The notes under the pieces are model-generated. The model was given only the letters and a program-made list of their open reading frames with translations. It did no database searches and was not told where the DNA came from. A stretch of DNA of 64,000 nucleotides from Roseibium litorale (GTDB taxonomy: Bacteria > Pseudomonadota > Alphaproteobacteria > Rhizobiales > Stappiaceae), in contig NZ_JACYXI010000009.1 in assembly GCF_014842915.1 (NCBI RefSeq), forward strand, positions 1 through 64,000. The letters are read 5' to 3'. How positions within the stretch are numbered: the first letter of the stretch is position 1; each line of letters opens with the position of its first letter. A program made the position numbers and the translations under genes. Below are positions 36,148 through 46,711 of the stretch, piece by piece.

Positions 36148-37869
36148 TTACTTCTGCCAGCTCTTGACGAGCTCGTCATAGTTGACGGTCATTGGCTTTT
36201 CTTTTTCGTTCTCGATCTTCAGCTGCGGGGCAAGGTTGCCCTTGGCGACCGCGTCAGCGTTCCAGTAGGCAAGATCGTGTTCCTCGGCCAGCTTCGGACC
36301 GATGTCGCCCTGGATGCCGGAGCGTTCGATACGGGCCATGACCTTTTCCTGCTCTTCACAGAGCGAGTTCATGGCTTCCTGAGCGGTCTTCGCACCGGAG
36401 GATGCGTCACCGATCGCCTGCCACCACAGCTGTGCCAGCTTCGGATAGTCCGGAACGTTGGTACCGGTCGGTGACCACTGCAGGCGGGCCGGCGAGCGGT
36501 AGAACTCGATCAGACCGCCCAGCTTCGGCGCCCGTTCGGTGAAGGACGGGTGATCCAGCGTCGACTGGCGGATGAAGGTCAGACCGGTATGGCTCTTTTT
36601 CACGTCGACGGTCTTGGAAGTGACGAACTGCGCGTAGAGCCAGGCGGCTTTCGCACGGTCATCCGGCGTGGACTTCATCAGCGTCCAGGACCCGGCGTCC
36701 TGATAGCCGAGCTTCATGCCGTCCTTCCAGTAGACACCATGCGGGCTCGGAGCAAAGCGCCACTTCGGCGTGCCGTCCTCGTTGACCACCGGCAGGCCCG
36801 GCTTGACGAAGTCGGCCGTGAAGGCGGTGTAAGTGAACATCTGCTGGGCGATTTCACCCTGCGAGGGCACCGGACCGGATTCCGAGAAGGTCATGCCCTG
36901 AGCCGCAGCCGGAGCATATTTCTTCATCCACTCGAGATACTTCTCGATGGCGTAGACAGAAGCCGGGCCGTTGGTGTCACCGCCCCGGGCGACGCAAGAG
37001 CCAACCGGGCGGGAGTTTTCGTCGACCTTGATGCCCCACTCGTCGACCGGCAGACCATTCGGAATGCCCTTGTCGCCGTTGCCAGCCATGGAGAGCCACG
37101 CATCGGTGAAGCGCCAGCCGAGCGACGGATCCTTCTTGCCGTAGTCCATGTGGCCATAGACTTTCTTGCCGTCGATCTCACGGCCGGTGAAGAACTCCGC
37201 AATGTCCTCATAGGCCGACCAGTTGACCGGAACCCCGAGCTCATAGCCGTATTTCGCCTTGAAGTCTGCCTTGTTCTTTTCGTCGTTGAACCAGTCGTAG
37301 CGGAAGAAATAAAGGTTCGCGAACTGCTGGTCGGGAAGCTGGTAGAGCTTGCCGTCCGGGGCCGTGGTGAAGGACTTGCCGATGAAGTCATCGATGTCGA
37401 GGTTCGGGTTGGTGACGTCCTTGCCTTCGCCGGCCATGAAGTCGGTCAGCGAACGGGCCTGCTGGTAGCGCCAGTGGGTCCCGATCAGGTCGGAGTCGTT
37501 GATATAGGCATCATAGATGTTTTCACCCGACTGCATCTGTGTCTGCAGCTTCTCGACGACATCGCCTTCGCCAATCAGGTCATGGGTGATCTTGATGCCG
37601 GTAATGGCGGTAAAGGCCGGCGCAAGAACCTTCGATTCGTATTCATGCGTGGTGATGGTTTCAGAAACCACCTTGATTTCCATGCCTGCGAAGGGCTTGG
37701 CGGCATCGATGAACCACTGCATTTCCGCTTCTTGCGCACCGCGGTCCAGCGCGGAGAGATCACCGATCTCGGTATCCAGGAACTTCTTTGCATCTTCCAT
37801 CCCCGCAAATGCGGAACTGGAATAGACCAGCAGCATCGCCGCCGATGTCATAAGTAGGTGCCGTCGCAT
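36148..37869 (-). CDS. glpV: Glycerol ABC transporter substrate-binding protein
   Basis: A 573-residue large periplasmic binding protein matching GlpV of the rhizobial glycerol ABC transporter. The signal peptide is RRHLLMTSAAMLLVYSSSAF, with cleavage near AFA. The mature protein has the extracellular solute-binding family 1 layout and the typical C-terminal segment on 'NSLCEEQEKVMARIERSG'. The start at 37869 is preferred because GGGAGGA lies 5 bases upstream; an ATG 27 bases earlier lacks this. It is the last gene of glpSTPQUV. The assignment to glycerol is from overall gene set and size, not from a ligand-site analysis. Confidence 0.86.
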   Translation of the reverse strand: MRRHLLMTSAAMLLVYSSSAFAGMEDAKKFLDTEIGDLSALDRGAQEAEMQWFIDAAKPFAGMEIKVVSETITTHEYESKVLAPAFTAITGIKITHDLIGEGDVVEKLQTQMQSGENIYDAYINDSDLIGTHWRYQQARSLTDFMAGEGKDVTNPNLDIDDFIGKSFTTAPDGKLYQLPDQQFANLYFFRYDWFNDEKNKADFKAKYGYELGVPVNWSAYEDIAEFFTGREIDGKKVYGHMDYGKKDPSLGWRFTDAWLSMAGNGDKGIPNGLPVDEWGIKVDENSRPVGSCVARGGDTNGPASVYAIEKYLEWMKKYAPAAAQGMTFSESGPVPSQGEIAQQMFTYTAFTADFVKPGLPVVNEDGTPKWRFAPSPHGVYWKDGMKLGYQDAGSWTLMKSTPDDRAKAAWLYAQFVTSKTVDVKKSHTGLTFIRQSTLDHPSFTERAPKLGGLIEFYRSPARLQWSPTGTNVPDYPKLAQLWWQAIGDASSGAKTAQEAMNSLCEEQEKVMARIERSGIQGDIGPKLAEEHDLAYWNADAVAKGNLAPQLKIENEKEKPMTVNYDELVKSWQK

Positions 37870-37949
37870 ATATTCCTCCCAAGGTTGCGATTGCATTCAC
37901 TTGCCATTCCGGCCGCGGCCTCCTTGCCGCCGGCCCTATTGCGCTTGCC

Positions 37950-38231
37950 TCAGACGAAGCGGAAGACGCCGATCGCGTAGACCACCGACAGGCCAAGCGC
38001 CCACCACAGGCTGGGGCCTCCAAGACCCAGCCAAGCGAGATGTATGAAAGCTGCTCCGAGCAGGGAGATGAACAGGCGGTCCCCCCGTGTCGTCTCAAAT
38101 CTGAGGATGCCGTAGCGGGGATTGCCCCCCGGGGAGAAATACTCCCACACCGCCATTCCGGTCAGCAGAGCAAGAATAGTCAGGAAGAACAGCGCCGTCG
38201 GCAGCGTCCAGGCCATCCATGAAAAGTCCAT
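37950..38231 (-). CDS. glpU: DUF2160 small membrane protein (GlpU)
   Basis: A 93-residue integral membrane protein with three hydrophobic segments (about residues 8-28, 50-68 and 73-90) and the motif MAVWEYFSPGGNPRYGILRF between the first two. It belongs to the DUF2160 family found in glp ABC operons of rhizobia, where it is called GlpU. Its role in glycerol uptake is unknown. It lies 14 bp after glpQ and 80 bp before the glpV start. Confidence 0.82.
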   Translation of the reverse strand: MDFSWMAWTLPTALFFLTILALLTGMAVWEYFSPGGNPRYGILRFETTRGDRLFISLLGAAFIHLAWLGLGGPSLWWALGLSVVYAIGVFRFV

Positions 38232-38245
38232 ATGAGGTCCTCCCG

Positions 38246-39069
38246 TCAGACGCGGCCCAGGGCAAAGCCCTTGGCGATGTAGTTACGGACAAAGTAGATC
38301 ACGATGGCGCCCGGAATGATCGTCAGCACGCCAGCGGCTGCCAGAACGCCCCAATCCATGCCGGAGGCGGAGACCGTGCGCGTCATGATCGCGGCGATCG
38401 GCTTTGCATCGGTCGTGGTCAGCGTGCGGGCGATCAAGAGCTCGACCCACGAGAACATGAAGCAGAAGAAAGCTGCCACACCGATCCCGCTGGCAATCAG
38501 CGGCGTGAAGATCTTGATGAAGAACCGGGGGAACGAATAGCCGTCGATATAGGCGGTTTCATCGATTTCCTTCGGCACGCCGGACATGAAGCCTTCCAGG
38601 ATCCAGACCGCCAGCGGTACGTTGAACAGGCAATGGGCCAGGGCCACGGCGATATGCGTATCGATCAGCCCAAACGCGGAATAGAGCTGAAAGAACGGCA
38701 GGGCGAAGACCGCAGGCGGAGCCATCCGGTTCGTCAGCAGCCAGAAGAACAGATGCTTGTCACCAAGGAACCGGTAGCGGGAAAAGGCATAGGCTGCCGG
38801 CAGCGCTGCCGCCACGGAGATCACCGTGTTCATCACCACATAGATGATGGAGTTGATATAGCCACTGTACCAGGACGGATCGGTGAAGATCACCGCGTAG
38901 TTGCGCAGCGTCGGCTCGTGTGGATAGAGCGAGAAGGTGCCCGTGATCTCCGTATTGGTCTTGAAGCTCATGTTGACCAGCCAGTAGATCGGCAGGAGCA
39001 GGAAAAAGATGTAGAGCGCGGGAACGAGCCAGGCGAAGCTCCGCCCCTGCGTCTGTTTGGCTTGCGCGG

Positions 39070-39073
<4 letters not shown>
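38246..39073 (-). CDS. glpQ: Glycerol ABC transporter permease GlpQ
   Basis: A 275-residue MalG-type inner-membrane permease with six helices. The first is at about residues 13-35. The EAA loop that contacts an ATPase is present near residue 175 (EIDETAYIDGYSFPRFFIKI, in place of the usual EAA---G). The gene overlaps glpP by 4 nt, so both permeases are translationally coupled and form the heterodimeric channel with GlpP. Confidence 0.9.
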
Positions 39074-41028
<1,955 letters not shown>

Positions 41029-41039
41029 GAGCGTCTCCT

Positions 41040-42122
41040 TCAGGCCGCCGTGTGGAATTCATATTCGACCGCCCGGCCTTCCATATCGAAGACCAGTAGG
41101 TTCGTGGGCTCGAAGAGCACTTCCACCGCGTCGTCCGGATCGAGTTCCAGAACGCCAGGGGTCAGCATGATCCAGTCCGTTCCGGCGAAGGTGAAATGGA
41201 CGAAGCTCTCGGACCCGGTGATTTCTGTAATGATGGCGCGGGCGTGAATGGAGACGGTGTGCGGGGTAGTGGCACGGGTCGTCAGATGGTGGGGCTGAAT
41301 CCCGATCGTGTAGGCTCCGTCCGGCAAATGCTGGAGATGAGCAGGGACAGGAAACGTGACCGCTTCGCCGTGCGAGATCCGCCCGTTTTTCTTTTCAACG
41401 CTGAGCGTGTTCAGCGGCGGGTCCGCAAAGGTGCGGGCGCTGATCAGGCTCACCGGACGGCGGAAGACATCGACCGTCGGGCCGAACTGGACCATCTGCC
41501 CCTCGCTCAGCACCGCCGTGTTGCCGCCAAGAAGCAGCGCTTCCTGCGGTTCGGTTGTCGCATAGACGAAAATGGCTCCGGATTCGGCGAAGATCTTCGG
41601 CAATTCTTCGCGAAGCTCCTCGCGCAGCTTGTAGTCGAGGTTCGCGAGCGGCTCGTCGAGCAGCACAAGGCTGGCGTTCTTGACCATGGCGCGCGCCAGT
41701 GCGGTGCGCTGCTGCTGGCCGCCAGACAGGTTCAGCGGTGTGCGGTCGAGGTAAGGTGTCAGGCGCATCAATTCTGCCGCCCGCTTCACCTCACGGTCGA
41801 TGGTTGCACTGTCCCGCCCCTGGATCCGCAGGGGAGATGCGATGTTTTCATAAACCGTGAGCGCCGGATAGTTGATGAACTGCTGGTAAACCATCGCCAC
41901 ATTGCGGCGTTGAACCGGCTGGCCGGTGACATCGGCGCCATCGAAATGAACTGTTCCGGAGGTCGGCTCATCGAGACCGGCCATCAGCCGCATCAAGGAA
42001 GTCTTACCAGCAAGGGTCGGCCCCAGCAGCACGTTGAGCGTGCCCCGCTCCAGCGCCAGAGATACGTTGCGGATATGATCAGCCCCACCGACTGCGCGGC
42101 TGACATTTCGCAATTCCAGCAT
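41040..42122 (-). CDS. glpS: Glycerol ABC transporter ATP-binding protein GlpS
   Basis: A 360-residue ABC ATPase and the first gene of glpSTPQUV. Walker A is GPTLAGKTSL near residue 36, the signature is NLSGGQQQRTALARAMV near residue 133, Walker B is LVLLDEPLANLD, and a C-terminal regulatory domain follows (about 240-360). The start at 42122 is preferred over an upstream ATG at 42212, because GGAGGAGGA lies about 6 bases upstream and the N terminus MLELRNVSRAVG then matches the family. The usual H-loop histidine region reads VYATTEPQEAL, i.e. Thr-Glu in place of His-Asp, so this subunit lacks the switch histidine. Confidence 0.9.
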   Translation of the reverse strand: MLELRNVSRAVGGADHIRNVSLALERGTLNVLLGPTLAGKTSLMRLMAGLDEPTSGTVHFDGADVTGQPVQRRNVAMVYQQFINYPALTVYENIASPLRIQGRDSATIDREVKRAAELMRLTPYLDRTPLNLSGGQQQRTALARAMVKNASLVLLDEPLANLDYKLREELREELPKIFAESGAIFVYATTEPQEALLLGGNTAVLSEGQMVQFGPTVDVFRRPVSLISARTFADPPLNTLSVEKKNGRISHGEAVTFPVPAHLQHLPDGAYTIGIQPHHLTTRATTPHTVSIHARAIITEITGSESFVHFTFAGTDWIMLTPGVLELDPDDAVEVLFEPTNLLVFDMEGRAVEYEFHTAA

Positions 42123-42899
42123 GCCGCTCCTCCTCCCAAAGGCTCCGGTTCCACCGGATCTGACATATTCATCATATATGCGGCGACTGAACTCACCGAA
42201 GCACAGCCGCACGTACGCTCAGAAGCCAGAAAGAAAAAGAGCCCAACTGACAACTAACATACAAGTTACTTAGAAGACGATTTCAGTTATGTGACGTCGG
42301 ATCTGACGCCCCATATGCCATCACAAGCATAGCTTGATCGCATGGAAATATCCTCCTGACCCCTGATGCAGCTCCTCTTGCGCATCAGCCTCCCCCTCTT
42401 GACGGATATTATCTCCGCCCTTCCCCTTGCTTGATGCAAGGTTGTTATAATAAGTTGAAGCTATGAGACTTCGGGAAGGCTGTCAATAAGGATTAGGGTC
42501 ACAAAATCAGATCCGCAGACAGGACGCCAATCGAAAGTTTCAGGCCGGCTGCCCAAGAGCGCCGGATTGGGAGGACATGACATGAAAGCTCGAAGCGGGG
42601 CCCGCCTGCACCCGGCCCCATGCACCTTTTTGCCGCCCCATGATATCCATGCCGGCATGCGGATGGATGTGCATTGCGTTCGCGGCTCTGCGCAAAGTCT
42701 CCGCGGTTTTGCCAAGCTTTTGCAGAAGCTTACGCAAATGCGTAGCCATTTAAACGTCTATCCTGCCAGGCACGGCTTGAAATTCTGAGCATCTCGAAGC
42801 ACAGAGGATAGAAGTTTATTGAACCTCAAGCTTTGCCCGCGCTGTATCAGATAAGAGTGGCGGCTGAGTTTCTGACAATGCTCGCGGAGGAGACAGAGT
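42123..42899. other. 777-bp divergent regulatory region between glpS and the GntR gene
   Basis: No gene is confidently supported. Two overlapping small reading frames (42582-42788 plus and 42540-42749 minus) remain unsupported. An imperfect 16-bp dyad lies at 42252-42267, and an AAGCTT/AAGCTT inverted repeat (42714-42719 and 42726-42731) lies near the GntR side. Length and AT-rich stretches suggest promoters for both operons. Confidence 0.5.
42252..42267. promoter_or_regulatory. Candidate GntR-type operator upstream of glpS
   Basis: AACTAACATACAAGTT: 10 of 16 positions are symmetric, with outer AACT/AGTT-like arms. It sits 130 bp upstream of glpS. HutC-type regulators bind short AT-rich palindromes; the assignment is weak. 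Confidence 0.3.
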
Positions 42900-43676
42900 G
42901 TGCGGGAAGACTTGTTGCAAGCACAGTCAGAAGACAGGCATGGCCTGAAGATCCCGCTATGGGTCCAGGTAAAGGCTGCAATCGTTGAAATGATCTCGGC
43001 AGAGGGCCTCAATCCCGGCGACAAGCTGCCGAGCGAAGCCGAGTTCTGCAACATTTATGGCGTATCACGCATCGTCGTGCGCCAGGCCATGAGCCGGCTT
43101 GTCGGCGAGGGGCTGATTTACCGTCAGCAGGGACGCGGCGCTTTCGTCTCCCAGCCGCGTGACGAAACCGAGTTCGTGGGCCGCGTTATCGGCTTCTCCG
43201 GCGATCACGACATGCGCAACCGGCAAGTGACGCGGCGGATTCTGTCATCGGGACGCCGCAAGCCCTGCCCCAAAGTCCGCAAGCTTCTGGAACTCGGTGA
43301 AGATCAGGAGACCGTCTTCCTGAACCGCGTCATGAGTGTGGATGGCGTTCCCCGCATTCTCGTCGAAAGCAGCTTGGCCGACGACAAGGTTCCCGGCTTT
43401 CTGGAGGTCTGCGAAAACTACAAATCGCTCTATGGCATGCTGGAAAGCCACTATGGCATAGTCTTCACAGGCGCCGAACGCTGGGTGGAAGCGGCCAATG
43501 CAAGCGAGGAAGAAGCTCAGCTTCTGGACGTTGAGCCAGGCACAGCCCTGCTGCGGATCGAATCGCGCTCCAGCATCAAGAGCGGCGTCTATCTGGAGTA
43601 TTTCTCCGCTCTTTACCGCGCAGATCAGGCCCGGCTGCACTTCTCGATCAAAACCGATATCGGCAGCTACGGCTGA
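42900..43676 (+). CDS. GntR-family (HutC subfamily) transcriptional regulator
   Basis: A 258-residue regulator. The N-terminal winged helix-turn-helix spans about 20-85 (IPLWVQVKAAIVEMISAEGL; then LPSEAEFCNIYGVSRIVVRQ). The UTRA-type effector domain follows (about 105-250; LRIESRSSIKSGVYLEYFSA near the end). Translation starts at GTG 42900, with GGAGG 7 bases upstream. It is divergent from glpSTPQUV across 777 bp, the position where a DeoR-type GlpR would be expected in rhizobia, so it may control glycerol uptake. This is inferred from location only. Confidence 0.88.
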   Translation: MREDLLQAQSEDRHGLKIPLWVQVKAAIVEMISAEGLNPGDKLPSEAEFCNIYGVSRIVVRQAMSRLVGEGLIYRQQGRGAFVSQPRDETEFVGRVIGFSGDHDMRNRQVTRRILSSGRRKPCPKVRKLLELGEDQETVFLNRVMSVDGVPRILVESSLADDKVPGFLEVCENYKSLYGMLESHYGIVFTGAERWVEAANASEEEAQLLDVEPGTALLRIESRSSIKSGVYLEYFSALYRADQARLHFSIKTDIGSYG

Positions 43677-43721
43677 CGGCGGACGAGGGCGCGGCTGGCC
43701 AACGCTCTTTTCAAACCAGGC

Positions 43722-43750
43722 CTTAAGAGACCTCAATCGAGGTCCTTAAG
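43722..43750. terminator. Long hairpin overlapping the gmk 3' end
   Basis: CTTAAG-A-GACCTC pairs with GAGGTC-CTTAAG around an AATC loop: 12 bp with one bulged A. It covers the last codons of gmk and the 3' gap to GntR. There is no T-run. It may serve as a shared stop or protective structure for the convergent genes. Confidence 0.4.
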
Positions 43751-44440
43751 CGCCTCTTCCAGATCCCCCACCATGCCGTCGATCAACGGACCAATCGCGG
43801 GCGAGCGGGACTGTTTCAGACGTTCGGCCTTGAGGATCGCGCGGACGTTCTCGTAAGCGCGTTCGAGGTCGTCATTGACGACCACATAGTCATATTTAGA
43901 CCAGTGACGCATTTCACCAACGGCGGTCTTCAGGCGGCGGAGAATCACTTCCTCGCTGTCTTCCGCACGGCGGCGCAGGCGCGACTTCATTTCGGCGATG
44001 GACGGCGGCAGGATGAAGATCGAGACCACATCTTCGCGCATCTTCTCATAGAGCTGGAACGTGCCCTGGATATCGATGTCGAACAGGATGTCCTTGCCGT
44101 TCTCGATGGCATTTTCTACCGGGCCGCGCGGCGTAGCGTAATAGTTGCCGTGAACTTCCGCCCATTCCAGCAGCTCGCCATCTTCCTTCATGTGCTCGAA
44201 GGTCTTGGCATCGATGAACCTGTAATGCACGCCATCCACTTCGCTCGACCGGCGCGGGCGGGTCGTAACGGAAATGGACAGAGCCAGATTGTCTTCCTTT
44301 TCCAGAAGCAGCCGGGCAATGGTCGACTTGCCGGCTCCTGAGGGAGACGACAGCACAAGCATAAGGCCACGGCGGGACTCTTCCGCCGCATCGGCACTCA
44401 CCGTGATGCCTTGCCGGCCATTGGACGTCGCATCGGACAT
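43733..44440 (-). CDS. gmk: Guanylate kinase
   Basis: A 235-residue enzyme that phosphorylates GMP to GDP. The P-loop is LSSPSGAGKSTI near residue 30. The GMP-binding region contains TTRPRRSSEVDGVHYRFID, EWAEVHGNYYATPR and DILFDIDIQGT. The length is slightly above usual because of an N-terminal extension of about 25 residues. The ATG at 44440 is preferred over a GTG at 44447, since GGAG stands 9 bases upstream of it. It follows yicC by 5 bp, the conserved yicC-gmk pairing. Confidence 0.95.
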   Translation of the reverse strand: MSDATSNGRQGITVSADAAEESRRGLMLVLSSPSGAGKSTIARLLLEKEDNLALSISVTTRPRRSSEVDGVHYRFIDAKTFEHMKEDGELLEWAEVHGNYYATPRGPVENAIENGKDILFDIDIQGTFQLYEKMREDVVSIFILPPSIAEMKSRLRRRAEDSEEVILRRLKTAVGEMRHWSKYDYVVVNDDLERAYENVRAILKAERLKQSRSPAIGPLIDGMVGDLEEALKDLD

Positions 44441-44445
44441 TCGGA

Positions 44446-45339
44446 TCACTCCAGGTTTTGGATCTGCTCGCGCATCTGATCGATCACGGCCTTCAGGTCA
44501 AGCCCGATCGTCGTCAGCTCGACATCATTCGACTTGGAGCAGAGAGTATTGGTCTCGCGGTTGAATTCCTGCGCCAGGAAATCCAGGCGGCGCCCGATGG
44601 CCCCGCCCGCGGCCAGAAGCTCGCGCACGGCAGTGACATGCGCGTGCAGACGGTCCAGCTCTTCGCGGATATCTGCCTTGGTTGCCAGGATAGCTGCTTC
44701 CTGATGAAGCCGCTGGCTGTCGAGCGCTCCGGCGGACGCGTCCATCAGTTCGGCCACGAGAGCGGCAAGACGGGCACGGATCGCTTCAGGCTGGCGCGCT
44801 GGCAGTCTTTCGGCGCGGGCGGTCAGTCCCGCGACGCGATCCACCTGCCCCAGGATTATGTCCCGGATGGCATGGCCTTCGGACCGGCGCATGCCTACCA
44901 GCGCCCCAAGAGCTTCGTCCAGCGTCGACAGAAGCGTGGCGAGAAGCGCCTCCCGGACGGCGGGGTCCTCTTCCGGCTCCTTCAGCTCGACGACGCCCTT
45001 CTGCGCCAGGATGCCATCGAGCGTCGGCGGAGCAACATCGGGAAGGCGCTGGCGCAGCAGGCCGACCGCCGCCAGAACCGCATCCAGAGCGGTTTGGTTG
45101 ATGGTCAGGACCGCTTCGCCCTGATCACGCTGCATGAAAAGACCAATGGAGACATTGCCGCGCTGGAGCACCTTGGCACAGCGCTCGCGGATGCGCGGCT
45201 CCAGCTCCTCAAGGCCAGCTGGCAGGCGCAGGCGCATATCCAGGTTCTTGCCGTTGACCGACCGCAGCTCCCATGTCCAGCGGACCACACCCGCCTCTCC
45301 CTGAACCCGGGCAAAACCGGTCATGCTGGCAAGGGTCAT
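44446..45339 (-). CDS. YicC-family endoribonuclease
   Basis: A 297-residue YicC-like protein. The N-terminal family text is LASMTGFARVQGEAGVVRWT with WELRSVNGKNLDMRLRLPAG. The DUF1732 C-terminal part includes RLHAHVTAVRELLAAGGAIG, LDFLAQEFNRETNTLCSK, and ends KAVIDQMREQIQNLE. Homologues degrade small RNAs and act as an endoribonuclease. The gene sits between mltG and gmk (5-bp gap to gmk), the usual order. Confidence 0.92.
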   Translation of the reverse strand: MTLASMTGFARVQGEAGVVRWTWELRSVNGKNLDMRLRLPAGLEELEPRIRERCAKVLQRGNVSIGLFMQRDQGEAVLTINQTALDAVLAAVGLLRQRLPDVAPPTLDGILAQKGVVELKEPEEDPAVREALLATLLSTLDEALGALVGMRRSEGHAIRDIILGQVDRVAGLTARAERLPARQPEAIRARLAALVAELMDASAGALDSQRLHQEAAILATKADIREELDRLHAHVTAVRELLAAGGAIGRRLDFLAQEFNRETNTLCSKSNDVELTTIGLDLKAVIDQMREQIQNLE

Positions 45340-45405
45340 CAGGATCTCCGTGTCTCAGGCGCCCGCTGCGTGGCAAATGATTTGCGGCCCGGAGGCCGCA
45401 AACGC

Positions 45406-46575
45406 TCAGTTCTGTTTTGTGCCATCGCCTTCGGCGGGCGCGGCGTCATCCGCTGCAGGGGCAGCATCCTTGGCGGCCTCGGCATTGGAGCGGATCTCCC
45501 GCTCGACCTTGCGCCATTTGCGGACATTCTCCTGGTGCTGCTCGTAGGTTTCCGAGAACACGTGCCCGCCAGTGCCGTCCGCGACGAAATAGAGATCCTT
45601 CGTGCGCGACGGATTGGCAACCGCTTCCATGGCCGCCCGGCCCGGATTGCCGATCGGTCCCGGCGGCAGGCCGTTGATCTGGTACGTGTTGTACGGATTT
45701 TCCTTCTTGAGCTCCGACTGCGTGATCGCGGAACGGTCCTCAAGCCACGCTTCACCGCCATGCAGGCCATAAAGGATCGTCGGATCCGACTGCAGGCGCA
45801 TGTTCTTGTTCAGGCGGTTGACAAAGACACCAGCCACGCGCGGGCGCTCATCGGCCTTGGCCGTTTCCTTCTCCACGATGGAGGCCAGGATCACCAGCTC
45901 TTCTGGCGTCTTCACCGGCAGGCCTTCGCTGCGGCGTTCCCAGATCCCGGCCAGCAGCTTGGCCTGAGCGTTCTTCATCTGATCAATGATCTGCTGGCGC
46001 GTAGTGCCGCGCGTGAACGTATAGGTTTCCGGCAGCAACTCGCCTTCCGCAGGAACTGATTCGATCTCGCCGGTCAGCACCGTGTTGCCGCGCACGCGCT
46101 GCAGGATCTGCGCCGTCGACCAGCCTTCGGGGATCGTAACGGCGTGGGTCACAGCATTGCCATCGACAAGATCCTGCATGACCTTGCGCATGGAAACGCC
46201 GGGCGCGAACGCATATTCGCCAGCTTTCAGGCGGCTCTGGTTCTTGTAGAAACGGACACCGGCGTTGAACACCAGCTCGTCGATCAGGCTATCACTGATA
46301 ACGTTTTCCGCGGACAGACGGTCTGTAATACCGGACAGACCGGAACCGGCCGTGATGATGACGGTGCTCGGCTTGGTCGACGGGCCGGGTTCGTCAAAAA
46401 TCTGCTTGCCGAAATAGAGCGCGGCGCCTGCGCCAACGACGACGAAAACAGCGAGCGAAATAATCAGATTGATCAGAATGACGACGGGATTGCGCACATG
46501 GCGTGAGCGCGGCGGCGGTCCGGGCGGCAGCTCCGGCTGGATCGCCTCACGCGGACTTTTCGGCTTGATGCGCAT
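45406..46575 (-). CDS. mltG: Endolytic murein transglycosylase MltG
   Basis: A 389-residue inner-membrane transglycosylase that cuts growing glycan strands and sets their length. A cytoplasmic N terminus precedes a membrane helix (about residues 30-55, PVVILINLIISLAVFVVVGA). The YceG domain covers about 70-345. The catalytic glutamate is E235 in LASIVEKETAK, and later markers are RLNKNMRLQSDPTILYG and NPYNTYQINGLPPGPIGNPG. The C-terminal tail (about 350-389) is Ala/Glu-rich and low-complexity. It follows fabF in the block, the usual order. Confidence 0.95.
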   Translation of the reverse strand: MRIKPKSPREAIQPELPPGPPPRSRHVRNPVVILINLIISLAVFVVVGAGAALYFGKQIFDEPGPSTKPSTVIITAGSGLSGITDRLSAENVISDSLIDELVFNAGVRFYKNQSRLKAGEYAFAPGVSMRKVMQDLVDGNAVTHAVTIPEGWSTAQILQRVRGNTVLTGEIESVPAEGELLPETYTFTRGTTRQQIIDQMKNAQAKLLAGIWERRSEGLPVKTPEELVILASIVEKETAKADERPRVAGVFVNRLNKNMRLQSDPTILYGLHGGEAWLEDRSAITQSELKKENPYNTYQINGLPPGPIGNPGRAAMEAVANPSRTKDLYFVADGTGGHVFSETYEQHQENVRKWRKVEREIRSNAEAAKDAAPAADDAAPAEGDGTKQN

Positions 46576-46711
46576 ATAATCGCCCTTTTTCCTTCAGACC
46601 TCGGCCTGGAACCAGGCGATGCCCTTGATGCAACTCATAGCGCGGCTGGGAAAAGTCCGCCGCCACGAAGGACAATCCCTGCGGCGGCGGGCAATTTTAT
46701 GACCTCAGCCT

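Noticed and set aside
42582-42788. A 68-codon frame with GGAGG seven bases upstream in the glpS-GntR gap
   Set aside because: The ribosome-binding site is good, but the protein (Arg, His, Pro-rich) resembles a random frame, and an equally long frame overlaps it on the other strand. It stays only a possibility.
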